Origin: Frankiales bacterium
Lineage (GTDB): Bacteria; Actinomycetota; Actinomycetes; Mycobacteriales; SCTD01
DNA length: 60,530 bases
Direction: 5' to 3'
Assembly: GCA_025465465.1 (NCBI GenBank)
Contig: JAODND010000056.1
Coordinates: 1-60,530, forward strand
A program made the position numbers and the translations under genes. Numbering within the stretch: position 1 is the first letter of the stretch; every line of letters starts with the position of its first letter. The notes beneath the pieces are model-generated. The model saw only the letters and a program-made list of their open reading frames with translations. It did not search any database and was not told where the DNA came from. Shown here piece by piece: positions 42,309 to 50,416 of the stretch.

Positions 42309-42896
42309 CTAGTGGGCCGGCTGGTGCTCCGGGTGCCATCCCGGGACGTGCAGCGCGACGTCATAGGCGGTACGGCGGGCATGCACGACCCCGAGGGCAC
42401 CGAGGACCAGGAAGCCGAGTCCGCTGCCGAGAGCGATCCAGAAGCCGATGAACGCGACCTTGGCCATGGTCCCGAAGGCATAGGCGTTGAGCAGCAGGCC
42501 ACGCAGCGTCTCGCCCTTGAAGACGGTCGCCACCTTGCCGGCCAGCACGGTGTCGGTCGGCGCCGCCTGGGCCTCCGCGGACAGCTCCGAATAGGTCTTG
42601 CCGCCGCTGATGCCCTTGAGGTGCACGGCGATGAAGTGGTCGGCGTAGGCCTTGGCCTGGTCGCCGTTCACGAGCTGCTGGCCGGCGTACTTGCTCAGGT
42701 ACGGCTTGATGGCCGGGTCGTTGAGACCGTCGGAGCCGGCCTTCGGGAAGAAGATCTTCTCGGCGGCCAGCTGGGTCCGCACGTTGTCCGAGACGAAGGT
42801 GTGTGCCCACAGGAGCAGGCCGGAGGCGGCCAGGAGGACCGCGGCCATCACCAGTCCTGCGGTCGAGATCAGTGTGTCAAAGGTCTTGCGGCGCAT
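42309..42896 (-). CDS. Membrane protein of unknown function, possible DosR-regulon member
   Basis: The 195-residue protein has an N-terminal helix (about 10-32), a soluble loop of about 110 residues exposed outside (KIFFPKAGSDGLNDPAIKPY, trimmed) and two helices near 130-172, then a His-containing tail. I know no named family. It is divergent from the heme-GAF kinase, and a DosR-like box (42992-43005) reads towards it from inside that gene. The ATG at 42896 is supported by GAAAGGA just upstream. Confidence 0.7.
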   Translation of the reverse strand: MRRKTFDTLISTAGLVMAAVLLAASGLLLWAHTFVSDNVRTQLAAEKIFFPKAGSDGLNDPAIKPYLSKYAGQQLVNGDQAKAYADHFIAVHLKGISGGKTYSELSAEAQAAPTDTVLAGKVATVFKGETLRGLLLNAYAFGTMAKVAFIGFWIALGSGLGFLVLGALGVVHARRTAYDVALHVPGWHPEHQPAH

Positions 42897-42985
42897 GGGA
42901 TGTCCTTTCTCGGAGCGACCCGAGGTGATCGCCTGTCACCATGGGATCAGCGGCGCTTCGTGCGCGGCAGTGAGGAAGGTCCCCG

Positions 42986-44566
42986 ATGACGGGGTACAAA
43001 GTCCCCCCCGACCGCCCCGACCAACGCGCGCACGTCGACCGGCTGCTCGACGCGGTCCTCGCGGTGGGGTCGGACCTCGATCTGAAGGTGGTGCTGCAGC
43101 GCATCGTCGAGGCGGCGGCGACCCTCGTCGACGCGACCTACGGTGCACTCGGCGTCGTCGACGAGAACGGGACCGGGCTGTCGCAGTTCATCACCGTCGG
43201 CATCGACGACGCCGGCGTGGCTCTGATCGGACCGCCTCCCACCGGGCGCGGCGTGCTCGGCGAGCTGCTGCGGACGCCCGAGCCGTTGCGCCTGCTCGAA
43301 CTCGCGGCGCACCCGCGGTCATCAGGGTTCCCGCCGGGTCACCCGCCGATGGACTCGTTCCTCGGCGTGCCGGTGCGAGTCGGCCAAGAGGTGTTCGGAA
43401 ACCTCTACCTGACCGAGAAGCGAGGGGGCCTCGAGTTCACCGAGGAGGACCAGCGCGTCGTGATCGCCTTGGCCGCGGCAGCTGGAGCAGCCATCCGCAA
43501 CGCCAGGCTGTATGCCGAGAGCCGCCGCCGGGGGGCCTGGATGGAGGCCGGCCGGATCGTGTCGACGGCGCTGCTGTCCGGCACGCAGCGGGAGGACGTC
43601 ATCGCACTCGTCGTCGAACGGGCCCGTGAGGTGCTGACGGCCGACGTCGCCTTCGTCGCCCTGGCTTCCGACGGCAAGCTGCACGTCGAGACCGCGAGCG
43701 GGTGCGACGGTCCCGCCCTGCTGCACCAGCTCCACGGGCCCCTGTCCGAGGTGCTGCGCACGGGTGTCACGCAGGACGTGGGCGCCGACGGCATGTCGGG
43801 AGCCGCCGTCCCGCTCGGACCGGAAGGCCGCCCGTGCCCGGGTGTCCTGGTGACGCTGTGGATCACCCGCCCGACCCCTTGGCACACTGGCGACCTCGCC
43901 GGCTTCGCGGCCCAGGCGGCCGTGGCTCTCGAGCTCGCGGAGCGACGCGGGGAGACCGAGCGGTTTGCGATCGTGCACGACCGCGACCGGATCGGACGGG
44001 ACCTGCACGACCTCGTCATCCAGCGGCTGTTCGCGACCGGCATGCAGCTCCAGAGCGCGGTGCGGATGGTCGACCAGGATGCGAGCGCGGCAAAGGTGCG
44101 CATCAACCGGGCGGTGGACGAGCTGGACGGCACCATCCGAGAGCTCCGGTCCACCATCTATGGCCTGCAGGCTCCCCTGGAGGGCCGGCCGTCGCTGCGC
44201 GCCCAGGTGCTGAACGTCATGGAGGGCGCCGCCGTCACCCTTGGGTTCAGTCCGACCCTCCGGCTGGACGGTCTGCTCGACACGCTGTCCACCCCCGAGG
44301 TCGCCGAGCACGTGCTCGCGACGCTGCGGGAAGCCCTGTCCAACACAGCCCGGCACGCGCACGCCAGCCAGGTCGAGGTGCAGGTCGCCATCTGGGGGAG
44401 CACCCTGCAGCTGCGCGTCGAGGACAACGGCATCGGCATGCCCGAGGACGCGGCCCGTAGCGGGCTGGTCAACCTGGCCAGTCGTGCCGACCAGCTCGGC
44501 GGATCGATGAGAGTGACGTCAGGACGCGAGCAAGGGACACGGCTGGACTGGCAGGTGCCCATCTAG
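42986..44566 (+). CDS. DosS/DevS-like GAF sensor histidine kinase
   Basis: The 526-residue soluble kinase follows the DosS/DosT plan: GAF-A (about 20-170), GAF-B (about 190-320), HisKA_3 with His341 ([16 protein letters not shown]) and HATPase ([20 protein letters not shown]). GAF-A keeps the stretch [20 protein letters not shown] (trimmed), whose His119 aligns with the heme-binding His149 of M. tuberculosis DosS. Oxygen, NO or CO sensing is therefore expected. The ATG at 42986 is the start. It converges on the DosR-like regulator, the stops sharing CTAG. Confidence 0.9.
   Translation: MTGYKVPPDRPDQRAHVDRLLDAVLAVGSDLDLKVVLQRIVEAAATLVDATYGALGVVDENGTGLSQFITVGIDDAGVALIGPPPTGRGVLGELLRTPEPLRLLELAAHPRSSGFPPGHPPMDSFLGVPVRVGQEVFGNLYLTEKRGGLEFTEEDQRVVIALAAAAGAAIRNARLYAESRRRGAWMEAGRIVSTALLSGTQREDVIALVVERAREVLTADVAFVALASDGKLHVETASGCDGPALLHQLHGPLSEVLRTGVTQDVGADGMSGAAVPLGPEGRPCPGVLVTLWITRPTPWHTGDLAGFAAQAAVALELAERRGETERFAIVHDRDRIGRDLHDLVIQRLFATGMQLQSAVRMVDQDASAAKVRINRAVDELDGTIRELRSTIYGLQAPLEGRPSLRAQVLNVMEGAAVTLGFSPTLRLDGLLDTLSTPEVAEHVLATLREALSNTARHAHASQVEVQVAIWGSTLQLRVEDNGIGMPEDAARSGLVNLASRADQLGGSMRVTSGREQGTRLDWQVPI
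42992..43005 (-). promoter_or_regulatory. Candidate DosR box inside the 5' end of the kinase gene
   Basis: On the minus strand the site reads GGGACTTTGTACCC, matching 11 of 14 positions of the DosR core GGGACTWWAGTCCC, with a perfect left half. It lies 96 bp upstream of the membrane protein start at 42896 and overlaps codons 3-7 of the kinase gene. Confidence 0.5.
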
Positions 44567-45198
44567 GGCAGGCGCAGCTCCGTGGCGAGCACAGCCACCT
44601 GGGTGCGCCGCTGCAGCCCGAGCTTCGCGAGCACGTTGCTCACGTAGTTCTTCACCGTCTTCTCCGCCAGGAACAGCCTGGCGGCGATCTCGCGGTTCGT
44701 GAGCCCCTCACCGATGAGGGCGAGGATCTTGCGCTCCTGCTCGGACAGCGCGGCGAGCGGGTCGGCCTTGGCCGGCTCCCGCCACCGCTCGAGCACCAGC
44801 GACGCGGCGCGCGGGTCCAGCAGCGAGCCGCCGGCCGCGACCGTGCGAATCCCTTCGACCAGGGCGTTCCCCCGTACGTCTTTCAGGACGTACCCAGCGG
44901 CTCCTGCGAGCACCGCGTCGAGCAGCGCGTCGTCATCAGCGAAGGACGTGAGCATGAGGCAGGCCAAACCTGGCAACGCGTCGCGGAGCTCGCGGCACAG
45001 CGAGACACCGTCCCCGTCGGGGAGCCGGACGTCGAGCACGGCTACCTGGGGGTTGGCTGCGGGGACGCGGGCCAGCGCCTCCTCGACGCCAGCCGCCTCG
45101 CCCACGACGACGAGGTCGGGCTCGGCCTCGAGCAGCTCACGCAACCCGCGACGGACGATCTCGTGGTCGTCGACGAGGAAGACCGAGATGGGTGCCAC
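44563..45198 (-). CDS. DosR/DevR-like response regulator
   Basis: The 211-residue NarL-type regulator closely follows Dos[15 protein letters not shown], phospho-acceptor Asp56 ([12 protein letters not shown]), [17 protein letters not shown] and the DosR-like C-terminal HTH ([19 protein letters not shown], then [12 protein letters not shown], then [12 protein letters not shown]). The start is a GTG at 45198. It is convergent with its presumed kinase and divergent from the PPOX-Acg operon. A DosR box lies 36 bp upstream, so autoregulation is likely. Confidence 0.9.
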   Translation of the reverse strand: MAPISVFLVDDHEIVRRGLRELLEAEPDLVVVGEAAGVEEALARVPAANPQVAVLDVRLPDGDGVSLCRELRDALPGLACLMLTSFADDDALLDAVLAGAAGYVLKDVRGNALVEGIRTVAAGGSLLDPRAASLVLERWREPAKADPLAALSEQERKILALIGEGLTNREIAARLFLAEKTVKNYVSNVLAKLGLQRRTQVAVLATELRLP

Positions 45199-45233
45199 TG
45201 CCGGAGCATTGCATCGATCACCCGCGAGCGGAT

Positions 45234-45247
45234 GGGTCTTTGGTCCC
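45234..45247 (+). promoter_or_regulatory. Candidate DosR box in the divergent promoter
   Basis: GGGTCTTTGGTCCC matches 12 of 14 positions of the DosR core GGGACTWWAGTCCC. It is central in the 106-bp spacer between the DosR-like gene (leftward) and the PPOX-Acg operon (rightward, start 57 bp away), the expected position for activation of either side. Confidence 0.7.
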
Positions 45248-45304
45248 GTCCCCCCGGGACGGTCGCCTCTGGAACACCGCCACGGATGCGGCGAGGCTGC
45301 GGAC

Positions 45305-45664
45305 ATGATCGAGACATCCGGCAAGTCGCTCTCGCGGGACACCTGCCGCGATCGCCTGGCGAGCAACCGGCGCGGCTACCTCGCCTGCACCACCGGCGGG
45401 CTGCCTGCGGTCGTCCCCGTGCGCCTCGTCAACCGGCAAGGCCAGCTGCTGCTCCGCTGTGTGTCCCTGGCGCACCGAGAGCGGCTCGCCGGTCAGGTCG
45501 TGGCGCTGAGCATCGGCAGGAACGTCCTCCCGAGCTTTCGCGGTTGGACCGTGACAGCCCACGGACGGCTCGGGCCGCTGCGGCCCGACGGGCTGCTGCC
45601 CCTCGACATCGCCCACCTGGAGGGTGTCAGCCATCTGCGAGACCACTTAGGGAGCACGTCATGA
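45305..45664 (+). CDS. Pyridoxamine 5'-phosphate oxidase-like flavin protein
   Basis: The 119-residue protein has the split-barrel pattern of small PPOX-like FMN/F420 proteins ([18 protein letters not shown], then GQVVALSIG). Such proteins are frequent in DosR-type dormancy regulons. The ATG at 45305 is the only good start. Its stop overlaps the ATG of the Acg-like gene (ATGA). The DosR box lies 57 bp upstream. Confidence 0.8.
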   Translation: MIETSGKSLSRDTCRDRLASNRRGYLACTTGGLPAVVPVRLVNRQGQLLLRCVSLAHRERLAGQVVALSIGRNVLPSFRGWTVTAHGRLGPLRPDGLLPLDIAHLEGVSHLRDHLGSTS

Positions 45665-46623
45665 GCGGATTGCTCGAAGAGGACCTCGAACACCTGGTGA
45701 CGATGGCGGCGTTCGCCCCGAGCGTCCACAACACGCAGCCCTGGCACTTCAGGCCCGCGCCCGGCGGTCTGCGGCTCGAGCGGGACCGCAGCCGCCAGCT
45801 CACGGTCATCGACCCGATGGGCCGGGAGCTGCTGCTCAGCTGTGGTGCGGCGCTGCACCACCTCGAGGTGGCCGCCCGGGGGGTCGGCATCGACAGCCGC
45901 GTCACCATCAACCCCGTCGGCAACACCGTCGCCACCGTGCGACTGTCCCGAGGGCGGCCGGCGACCGACGCCGAGCTCGCGCACGCCCTCGCGATCCTGC
46001 ACCGGCACACCTACCGGGGCCGCTTCGACGACGAGCGCATCCCCGCCGCCGCTCTCGACGCCATCGCTGGGGCGGCGACCCACGAGCACGGACTCGTGCG
46101 GATCGTGTCCGACGAGGAGCTCGTCGAGGTGGAGGTGCTGGTGAGCCGCGCGGAGCGCACGCTGGTCAGCGCCCCCGGCTACCAGGAGGAACTGGCCCGC
46201 TGGGTGTGGCACGGCGCTCCTGACGAAAACCGCGGCGACGGGATCCCGGCGGCCGCCGTCGACCACGGACCGGACCGTGCCGAGAGCCTCGAAGGGCGGC
46301 AGTTCGACGGAGCGGCCGACCCTCGCCCGGAGGAGCCGCCGGACCCTGAGCACCCGACCGTCCTGCTGCTGTCATCGCCGTCGGACACCCCGTTCGACTG
46401 GATCCAGGCGGGCCGAGCACTCAGCGCCCTGCTGCTGCTCGCCACGGAGCTGGGCGTCGTCGCGCAGCCCATCGGGCAGGTCCTCGACCTCCCGGCGTCA
46501 CGCCGTGAGCTGGCGCTCGCCCTGGGCACGGTCGGCTCTCCACAGATGCTGCTCCGCCTGGGGCGTGGACAAGCTGCACCCCAGACCCCGCGTCGAGCCG
46601 TCGCGGACGTGCTCGCCCGCTGA
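45661..46623 (+). CDS. Acg-family nitroreductase-like protein
   Basis: The 320-residue protein carries the Acg/Rv2032-type nitroreductase opening (MAAFAPSVHNTQPWHF), a central HRHTYRGRFDD segment and the C-terminal half with FDWIQAGRALSALLLLATELG. Acg proteins bind FMN in a lidded site and are strongly induced by DosR in M. tuberculosis; enzymatic activity is unclear. Its ATG overlaps the PPOX stop, forming a two-gene operon behind the DosR box. Confidence 0.87.
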   Translation: MSGLLEEDLEHLVTMAAFAPSVHNTQPWHFRPAPGGLRLERDRSRQLTVIDPMGRELLLSCGAALHHLEVAARGVGIDSRVTINPVGNTVATVRLSRGRPATDAELAHALAILHRHTYRGRFDDERIPAAALDAIAGAATHEHGLVRIVSDEELVEVEVLVSRAERTLVSAPGYQEELARWVWHGAPDENRGDGIPAAAVDHGPDRAESLEGRQFDGAADPRPEEPPDPEHPTVLLLSSPSDTPFDWIQAGRALSALLLLATELGVVAQPIGQVLDLPASRRELALALGTVGSPQMLLRLGRGQAAPQTPRRAVADVLAR

Positions 46624-46627
46624 CTTG

Positions 46628-46828
46628 CTACTTCGAGGGCTGCGGGAGCTTGCAGTCGTGCACCTTGGGGTTGGCACCGAGGTAGTTCAGCGGGCCGGCG
46701 AGCACCGTGACGACGACGGTGCCCGCCTTGGCGCAGCTGTCGTTGTTCTGCTGGAAGTAGTGCCGTTGATAGGTCGCGGCGACACCGATCAGGAGCCAGA
46801 CCAGGACGACCACTGAGCCGAGTCTCAT
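46628..46828 (-). CDS. Small single-helix membrane protein
   Basis: The 66-residue protein has one N-terminal helix (LGSVVVLVWLLIGVAA), a short YQRHYFQ motif, two Cys (DSCAKAG and HDCKLP) and AGPLNYLGANPKV. Small proteins of this type occur in many actinobacteria and I cannot assign a role. The ATG at 46828 places the helix at the N-terminus. It converges on the Acg gene with four bases between. Confidence 0.65.
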   Translation of the reverse strand: MRLGSVVVLVWLLIGVAATYQRHYFQQNNDSCAKAGTVVVTVLAGPLNYLGANPKVHDCKLPQPSK

Positions 46829-46899
46829 GGCTCGGCTATACCCAGCCTCACAGCTCATAGCCGGCTTGCTCGCGACCGGTCGTGGGCAGGGGCACCGGC

Positions 46900-48465
46900 A
46901 TGACGGCGACGACGCTGTGGTTCCTCGACGGGGACGAGCGGCACAACCCGACGAGCAGCCTCGTCCCGTGGTCCGAGGGCAACCTCGCGATCCCGCTGGT
47001 GCACGGCAGCGTCTACTTCGCGGAGCTCCTCCAGCGGGTTCAGGCGATGCGCGCGGGTGACCTGCTGCTGTTCACCGACTGGCGCGGCGACCCAGACGAG
47101 CTGCTGGCACCAGGCGCGGAGGTCGGGTCGACGCTGTGCGAGGCAGCGGCACGCGGAGTGGACGTCCGCGGGCTGGTCTGGCGGTCGCACATGGACCGAC
47201 TCTCCTTCAGTGCCAAGGAAAACCGGCACCTCGGCGAAGAGATCGAGGCGGCAGGTGGCGAGTGCCTGCTTGACATGCGGGTGCGGACGGGCGGCTCGCA
47301 TCACCAGAAGTTCGTCGTGCTCCGGCATCCCGGCAGGCCCGCGGAGGATGTCGCCTTCGTCGGCGGCATCGACCTGTGTCACAGCCGGCGCGACGACGAG
47401 AGCCACCGAGGTGACGAGCAGCGCCAACCGATGGCCGCGGTCTACGGAGCACGACCGCCCTGGCACGACGCGATGGTCGCGCTGCACGGACCGGTGGTCG
47501 GCGCGGTCGAGACCGTCTTCCGCGAACGCTGGGATGACCCGCAACCGCTGACCCGCAGCCCGATCCGATGGGTGGCGGAGAGGGTCCGTCACGAGCAGCG
47601 GCACGGACGTCCGCTACCGGCGCAGCTGCCCGACCCCGCGGCCGCAGGACCGCACGCGGTGCAGCTGCTGCGCACCTATCCGACCGGCGTCGGCTACCGG
47701 TTTGCCCCGCAGGGAGAGCGGAGCATCGCCCACGGCTATGCCAAGGTCCTCCACCGCGCCCGTCGACTCGTCTACGTCGAGGACCAGTACCTCTGGTCGG
47801 CCGAGGTGGCGCGGGCGTTTGCCGAGGCCCTGCGCGTGCAGCCCGGGCTGCACCTCATCGCCGTGGTGCCCCACCATCCCGACCAGGACGGTCGGTGGTC
47901 GCTCCCGCCGAACCTGCTCGGGAGGCAGCTGGCCCTCGACCTGCTGCGGGCGGCCGGTGGCGACCGCGTCGCGGTCTACGGCCTCGAGAACTCGTCCGGA
48001 CTGCCGGTATACGTGCACGCCAAGGTGTGTGTGGCTGATGACACCTGGGCCAGCATCGGCTCCGACAACGTCAACCGGAGGTCCTGGACCCACGACTCGG
48101 AGCTGAGCGCCGCGGTGCTCGACGAGACGCGTGACGACCGTGAGCCCCGTGACCCGGCCGGACTGGGGGATGGCGCTCGTCGCTATGCCCGCGACCTCCG
48201 GCTGACCCTGATGCGGGAGCACCTCGAGGTCGACACCGACGAGCACCTGGTCGACCCGGTCGAGGCCTTCGAGACGATGCGGACCTCGGCCCTGGCGCTG
48301 CAGCGGTGGTACGACGGCGGTTGCGTCGGACCGCGGCCGCTCGGCCGGGTGCGGCCGTTGTCCCCGGGTCCTCCGGTCACCCAGCCGTGGGCGCGAGCTC
48401 TCTATCGGTGGGTGTACGACCCCGACGGGCGACCGCGGGCACTGCGCCGGCAGCAGCGCTTCTGA
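46900..48465 (+). CDS. Phospholipase D-family protein
   Basis: The 521-residue protein has two HKD motifs: HHQKFVVLRHP around residue 133 and VHAKVCVADDTWASIGSDN around residue 373. Together they form the two-His active site of phospholipase D/transphosphatidylase. No signal peptide is evident, so cytosolic or peripheral membrane action, or cardiolipin-synthase-like chemistry, is possible. The ATG at 46900 has AGGGG upstream; a GTG 18 bases earlier is less likely. Both stops of the convergent pair with the protease gene lie in one hairpin. Confidence 0.87.
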   Translation: MTATTLWFLDGDERHNPTSSLVPWSEGNLAIPLVHGSVYFAELLQRVQAMRAGDLLLFTDWRGDPDELLAPGAEVGSTLCEAAARGVDVRGLVWRSHMDRLSFSAKENRHLGEEIEAAGGECLLDMRVRTGGSHHQKFVVLRHPGRPAEDVAFVGGIDLCHSRRDDESHRGDEQRQPMAAVYGARPPWHDAMVALHGPVVGAVETVFRERWDDPQPLTRSPIRWVAERVRHEQRHGRPLPAQLPDPAAAGPHAVQLLRTYPTGVGYRFAPQGERSIAHGYAKVLHRARRLVYVEDQYLWSAEVARAFAEALRVQPGLHLIAVVPHHPDQDGRWSLPPNLLGRQLALDLLRAAGGDRVAVYGLENSSGLPVYVHAKVCVADDTWASIGSDNVNRRSWTHDSELSAAVLDETRDDREPRDPAGLGDGARRYARDLRLTLMREHLEVDTDEHLVDPVEAFETMRTSALALQRWYDGGCVGPRPLGRVRPLSPGPPVTQPWARALYRWVYDPDGRPRALRRQQRF

Positions 48466-48482
48466 GACCCGGCCCCTCAGAA
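48460..48482. terminator. Hairpin containing both stop codons
   Basis: TTCTGAG (48460-48466) pairs with CTCAGAA (48476-48482) across nine bases. The + strand TGA (48463-48465) and - strand TGA (48477-48479) lie at mirror positions. A bidirectional terminator is likely. Confidence 0.6.
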
Positions 48483-49214
48483 CTTGTACAGCTGCGCGAT
48501 CGCCTTCATCCGCGTCGCACTCGGCGGCGGTCCCAGCTGGCTGCGGAAGTCGCCAGGACCGGCCAGCCAGTAGGCGAAGACCTCGGCCCAGTCACCGGCT
48601 GGGGTGCGGTAGTCGGTGCAACCGTTGCACCCGTACCAGCTCGTCGTGGGGTTGAGGTTGCGCAGTGCCAGGTAGGCCGCGTGCTTCGCGGCGGAGCCCT
48701 GTGTGAAGTCGAGGACGTGTCCGAGCTCGTGCGCGATCGAGTGCGCCAGCACCAGGTCGGTCTCCGACCTGCGCACCCAGATCGTCACGGTCTTCGTACC
48801 GCCGTCGGTGAACCCGAGATAGCCCTGCCGCTCGGGCAGGAACACGATCCGATAGCCCATCCGCTGCCAGTTGTAGTGCAGCGAGGCGAGCACCCGCTGC
48901 CCCCGTTGGTTGGGAGTCTCGGTCCGGACGACGGCCACCGGTGCGGCGATGGACCGGTGCACGACGGGGCGCACCAACGGGCGGGCCACCGTCCGGCGGG
49001 GCGCGACGGTGACCGGCGCCACCTTCACGCGATGCGGCTTCAGCGCAGGCTTGCGCACGACCGGGGCGGCCGCCCGCGGCGCCTCGACAGGGGCAGGTCG
49101 AGCCACTGCCGCGCGGGTCGCCGGGCCAGCACCTGGCAGCAGGAGGGAGGTCCCGACGCCGGCCAGGGCGAGGACGACGACCAAGAGGGCGATCCGTCGC
49201 CCGGGCAGCGGCAT
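48477..49214 (-). CDS. Membrane-anchored or secreted HExxH metalloprotease-like protein
   Basis: The 245-residue protein has an N-terminal signal or anchor (ALLVVVLALAGVGTSLLL), a long Ala/Pro/Arg/Val linker and a C-terminal domain with zinc-binding HELGHVLDF (HExxH) and a possible third ligand in DWAEVFAYW. A Cys pair (YGCNGCTDYRTPAG) lies between. It should act outside the cell on an unknown protein or peptide. The ATG at 49214 is clear. It is divergent from the FKBP lipoprotein gene; the spacer holds the dyad CCCAAC-T-GTTGGG (49240-49252). Confidence 0.75.
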   Translation of the reverse strand: MPLPGRRIALLVVVLALAGVGTSLLLPGAGPATRAAVARPAPVEAPRAAAPVVRKPALKPHRVKVAPVTVAPRRTVARPLVRPVVHRSIAAPVAVVRTETPNQRGQRVLASLHYNWQRMGYRIVFLPERQGYLGFTDGGTKTVTIWVRRSETDLVLAHSIAHELGHVLDFTQGSAAKHAAYLALRNLNPTTSWYGCNGCTDYRTPAGDWAEVFAYWLAGPGDFRSQLGPPPSATRMKAIAQLYKF

Positions 49215-49366
49215 ATCGGGTCTATCGGAGCGCTTTCACCCCAACTGTTGGGATCGCCCCGGATATCACCCATGTGCCGCAACGCTGCCGCCCTGTCGCG
49301 CATCTCGGGGCTGACAGCCGGCTGAGGCAGAGTAGAGGGGTCACGTTCCCGTTCTGAGGTTGTCTT

Positions 49367-50269
49367 GTGCGTCGTCTTTCCGCTCTGCTGGCCCTGCCCA
49401 TGCTCGCGCTCGCCGTCATCGCCGGCTGCGGCGGCTCGTCTCCCAAGAAGTCCGATCTGCCGACCGTGGCCGGGTCCTTCGGGAGCAAGCCGAGCTTCAC
49501 CTTCCCGACCAAGACCGCGCCGCCGACGCTGAAGAGCACGGTGCTCCGCGCCGGCAAGGGTGCCGTCGTCGCCAAGGGCGACCTGCTGGTGGCGGACTAC
49601 CTCGGTCAGGTCTGGGGCGGGAAGGTGTTCGACAACAGCTACGACCGCAAGGTCCCGACCGGCTTCGTGATCGGCACGGGCAAGGTCATCCCCGGCTGGG
49701 ACTCGGTGCTGGTCGGCAAGAAGATCGGCGACCGCGTGCTGATGTCGATCCCGCCGGCAGACGGCTATGGCGCGCAGGGCAACAGTCAGGCCGGCATCCT
49801 CGGTACGGACACGCTGGTGTTCGTCGTCGACCTCGTGGCGTCCTACGGTCCCTCGGCGGCAGGTGACAGCAAGGCGGTCCGGCAACCGGTCAAGACCCCC
49901 GGCGTGACCGTCAGGGGAGCCCTCGGAGCGGCGCCGACCGTCACCGTGGCCAAGGGGACCAAGGGACCCGCGAAGGCAAAGGTGACGGTGCTCGCCAAGG
50001 GCTCGGGCCAGCCGGTCGCGACGGGCGTCCTCGTCCTGCAGTACGTCGCAGTCGGCTATGACGGCCAGAGCGCCGGGTCCACCTGGAAGGACGGCGCGCC
50101 GTCCGCGTTCCCGGTCTCGGACACCCCGACGACACCGTTCGACGCGCTGCGCGGCGTGCCGCTCGGCAGCCGCGTGCTGCTGCAGCTGCCGGCCGCGAGC
50201 GGCCACCCCGCCATCGCGGTGGTCGCTGACCTGGTGGCGGAGCCGAAGGACGACGGCTCCAACGGCTGA
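49367..50269 (+). CDS. FKBP-type peptidyl-prolyl isomerase lipoprotein
   Basis: The 300-residue protein has a lipobox (LAVIAGC, lipid on the Cys at about 21) and an FKBP domain (about 60-160) with VADYLGQVWGGKVFDNSYDR (trimmed), VIPGWDSVLVGKKIGDRV and IPPADGYG, all typical of active FKBPs. A second, diverged FKBP-like domain (about 190-295: LQYVAVGYDGQS, then PFDALRGVPLGSRVLLQLP) lacks several active-site residues. It probably helps extracytoplasmic protein folding. It starts with GTG at 49367. Confidence 0.88.
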   Translation: MRRLSALLALPMLALAVIAGCGGSSPKKSDLPTVAGSFGSKPSFTFPTKTAPPTLKSTVLRAGKGAVVAKGDLLVADYLGQVWGGKVFDNSYDRKVPTGFVIGTGKVIPGWDSVLVGKKIGDRVLMSIPPADGYGAQGNSQAGILGTDTLVFVVDLVASYGPSAAGDSKAVRQPVKTPGVTVRGALGAAPTVTVAKGTKGPAKAKVTVLAKGSGQPVATGVLVLQYVAVGYDGQSAGSTWKDGAPSAFPVSDTPTTPFDALRGVPLGSRVLLQLPAASGHPAIAVVADLVAEPKDDGSNG

Positions 50270-50292
50270 CCCTCGCACTGACTGGCTCGAAA

Positions 50293-50311
50293 GGGCCATG
50301 TCGGATGGCCC
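50293..50311 (+). terminator. Terminator hairpin after the FKBP gene
   Basis: GGGCCAT (50293-50299) and ATGGCCC (50305-50311) pair across GTCGG. A moderately T-rich stretch (GGTTTCTCTGTT) follows some bases later, making this the most terminator-like hairpin in the window. Confidence 0.7.
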
Positions 50312-50416
50312 ATCTTGCGGTTTCTCTGTTGCTAGATGGTCCTGCTGCGGCCCGGTGCCCCATGCCGAGTCACGTAGTGGGCCAGTGTGTGATCGAGAGG
50401 GCGGTGAGGGTTGGTC

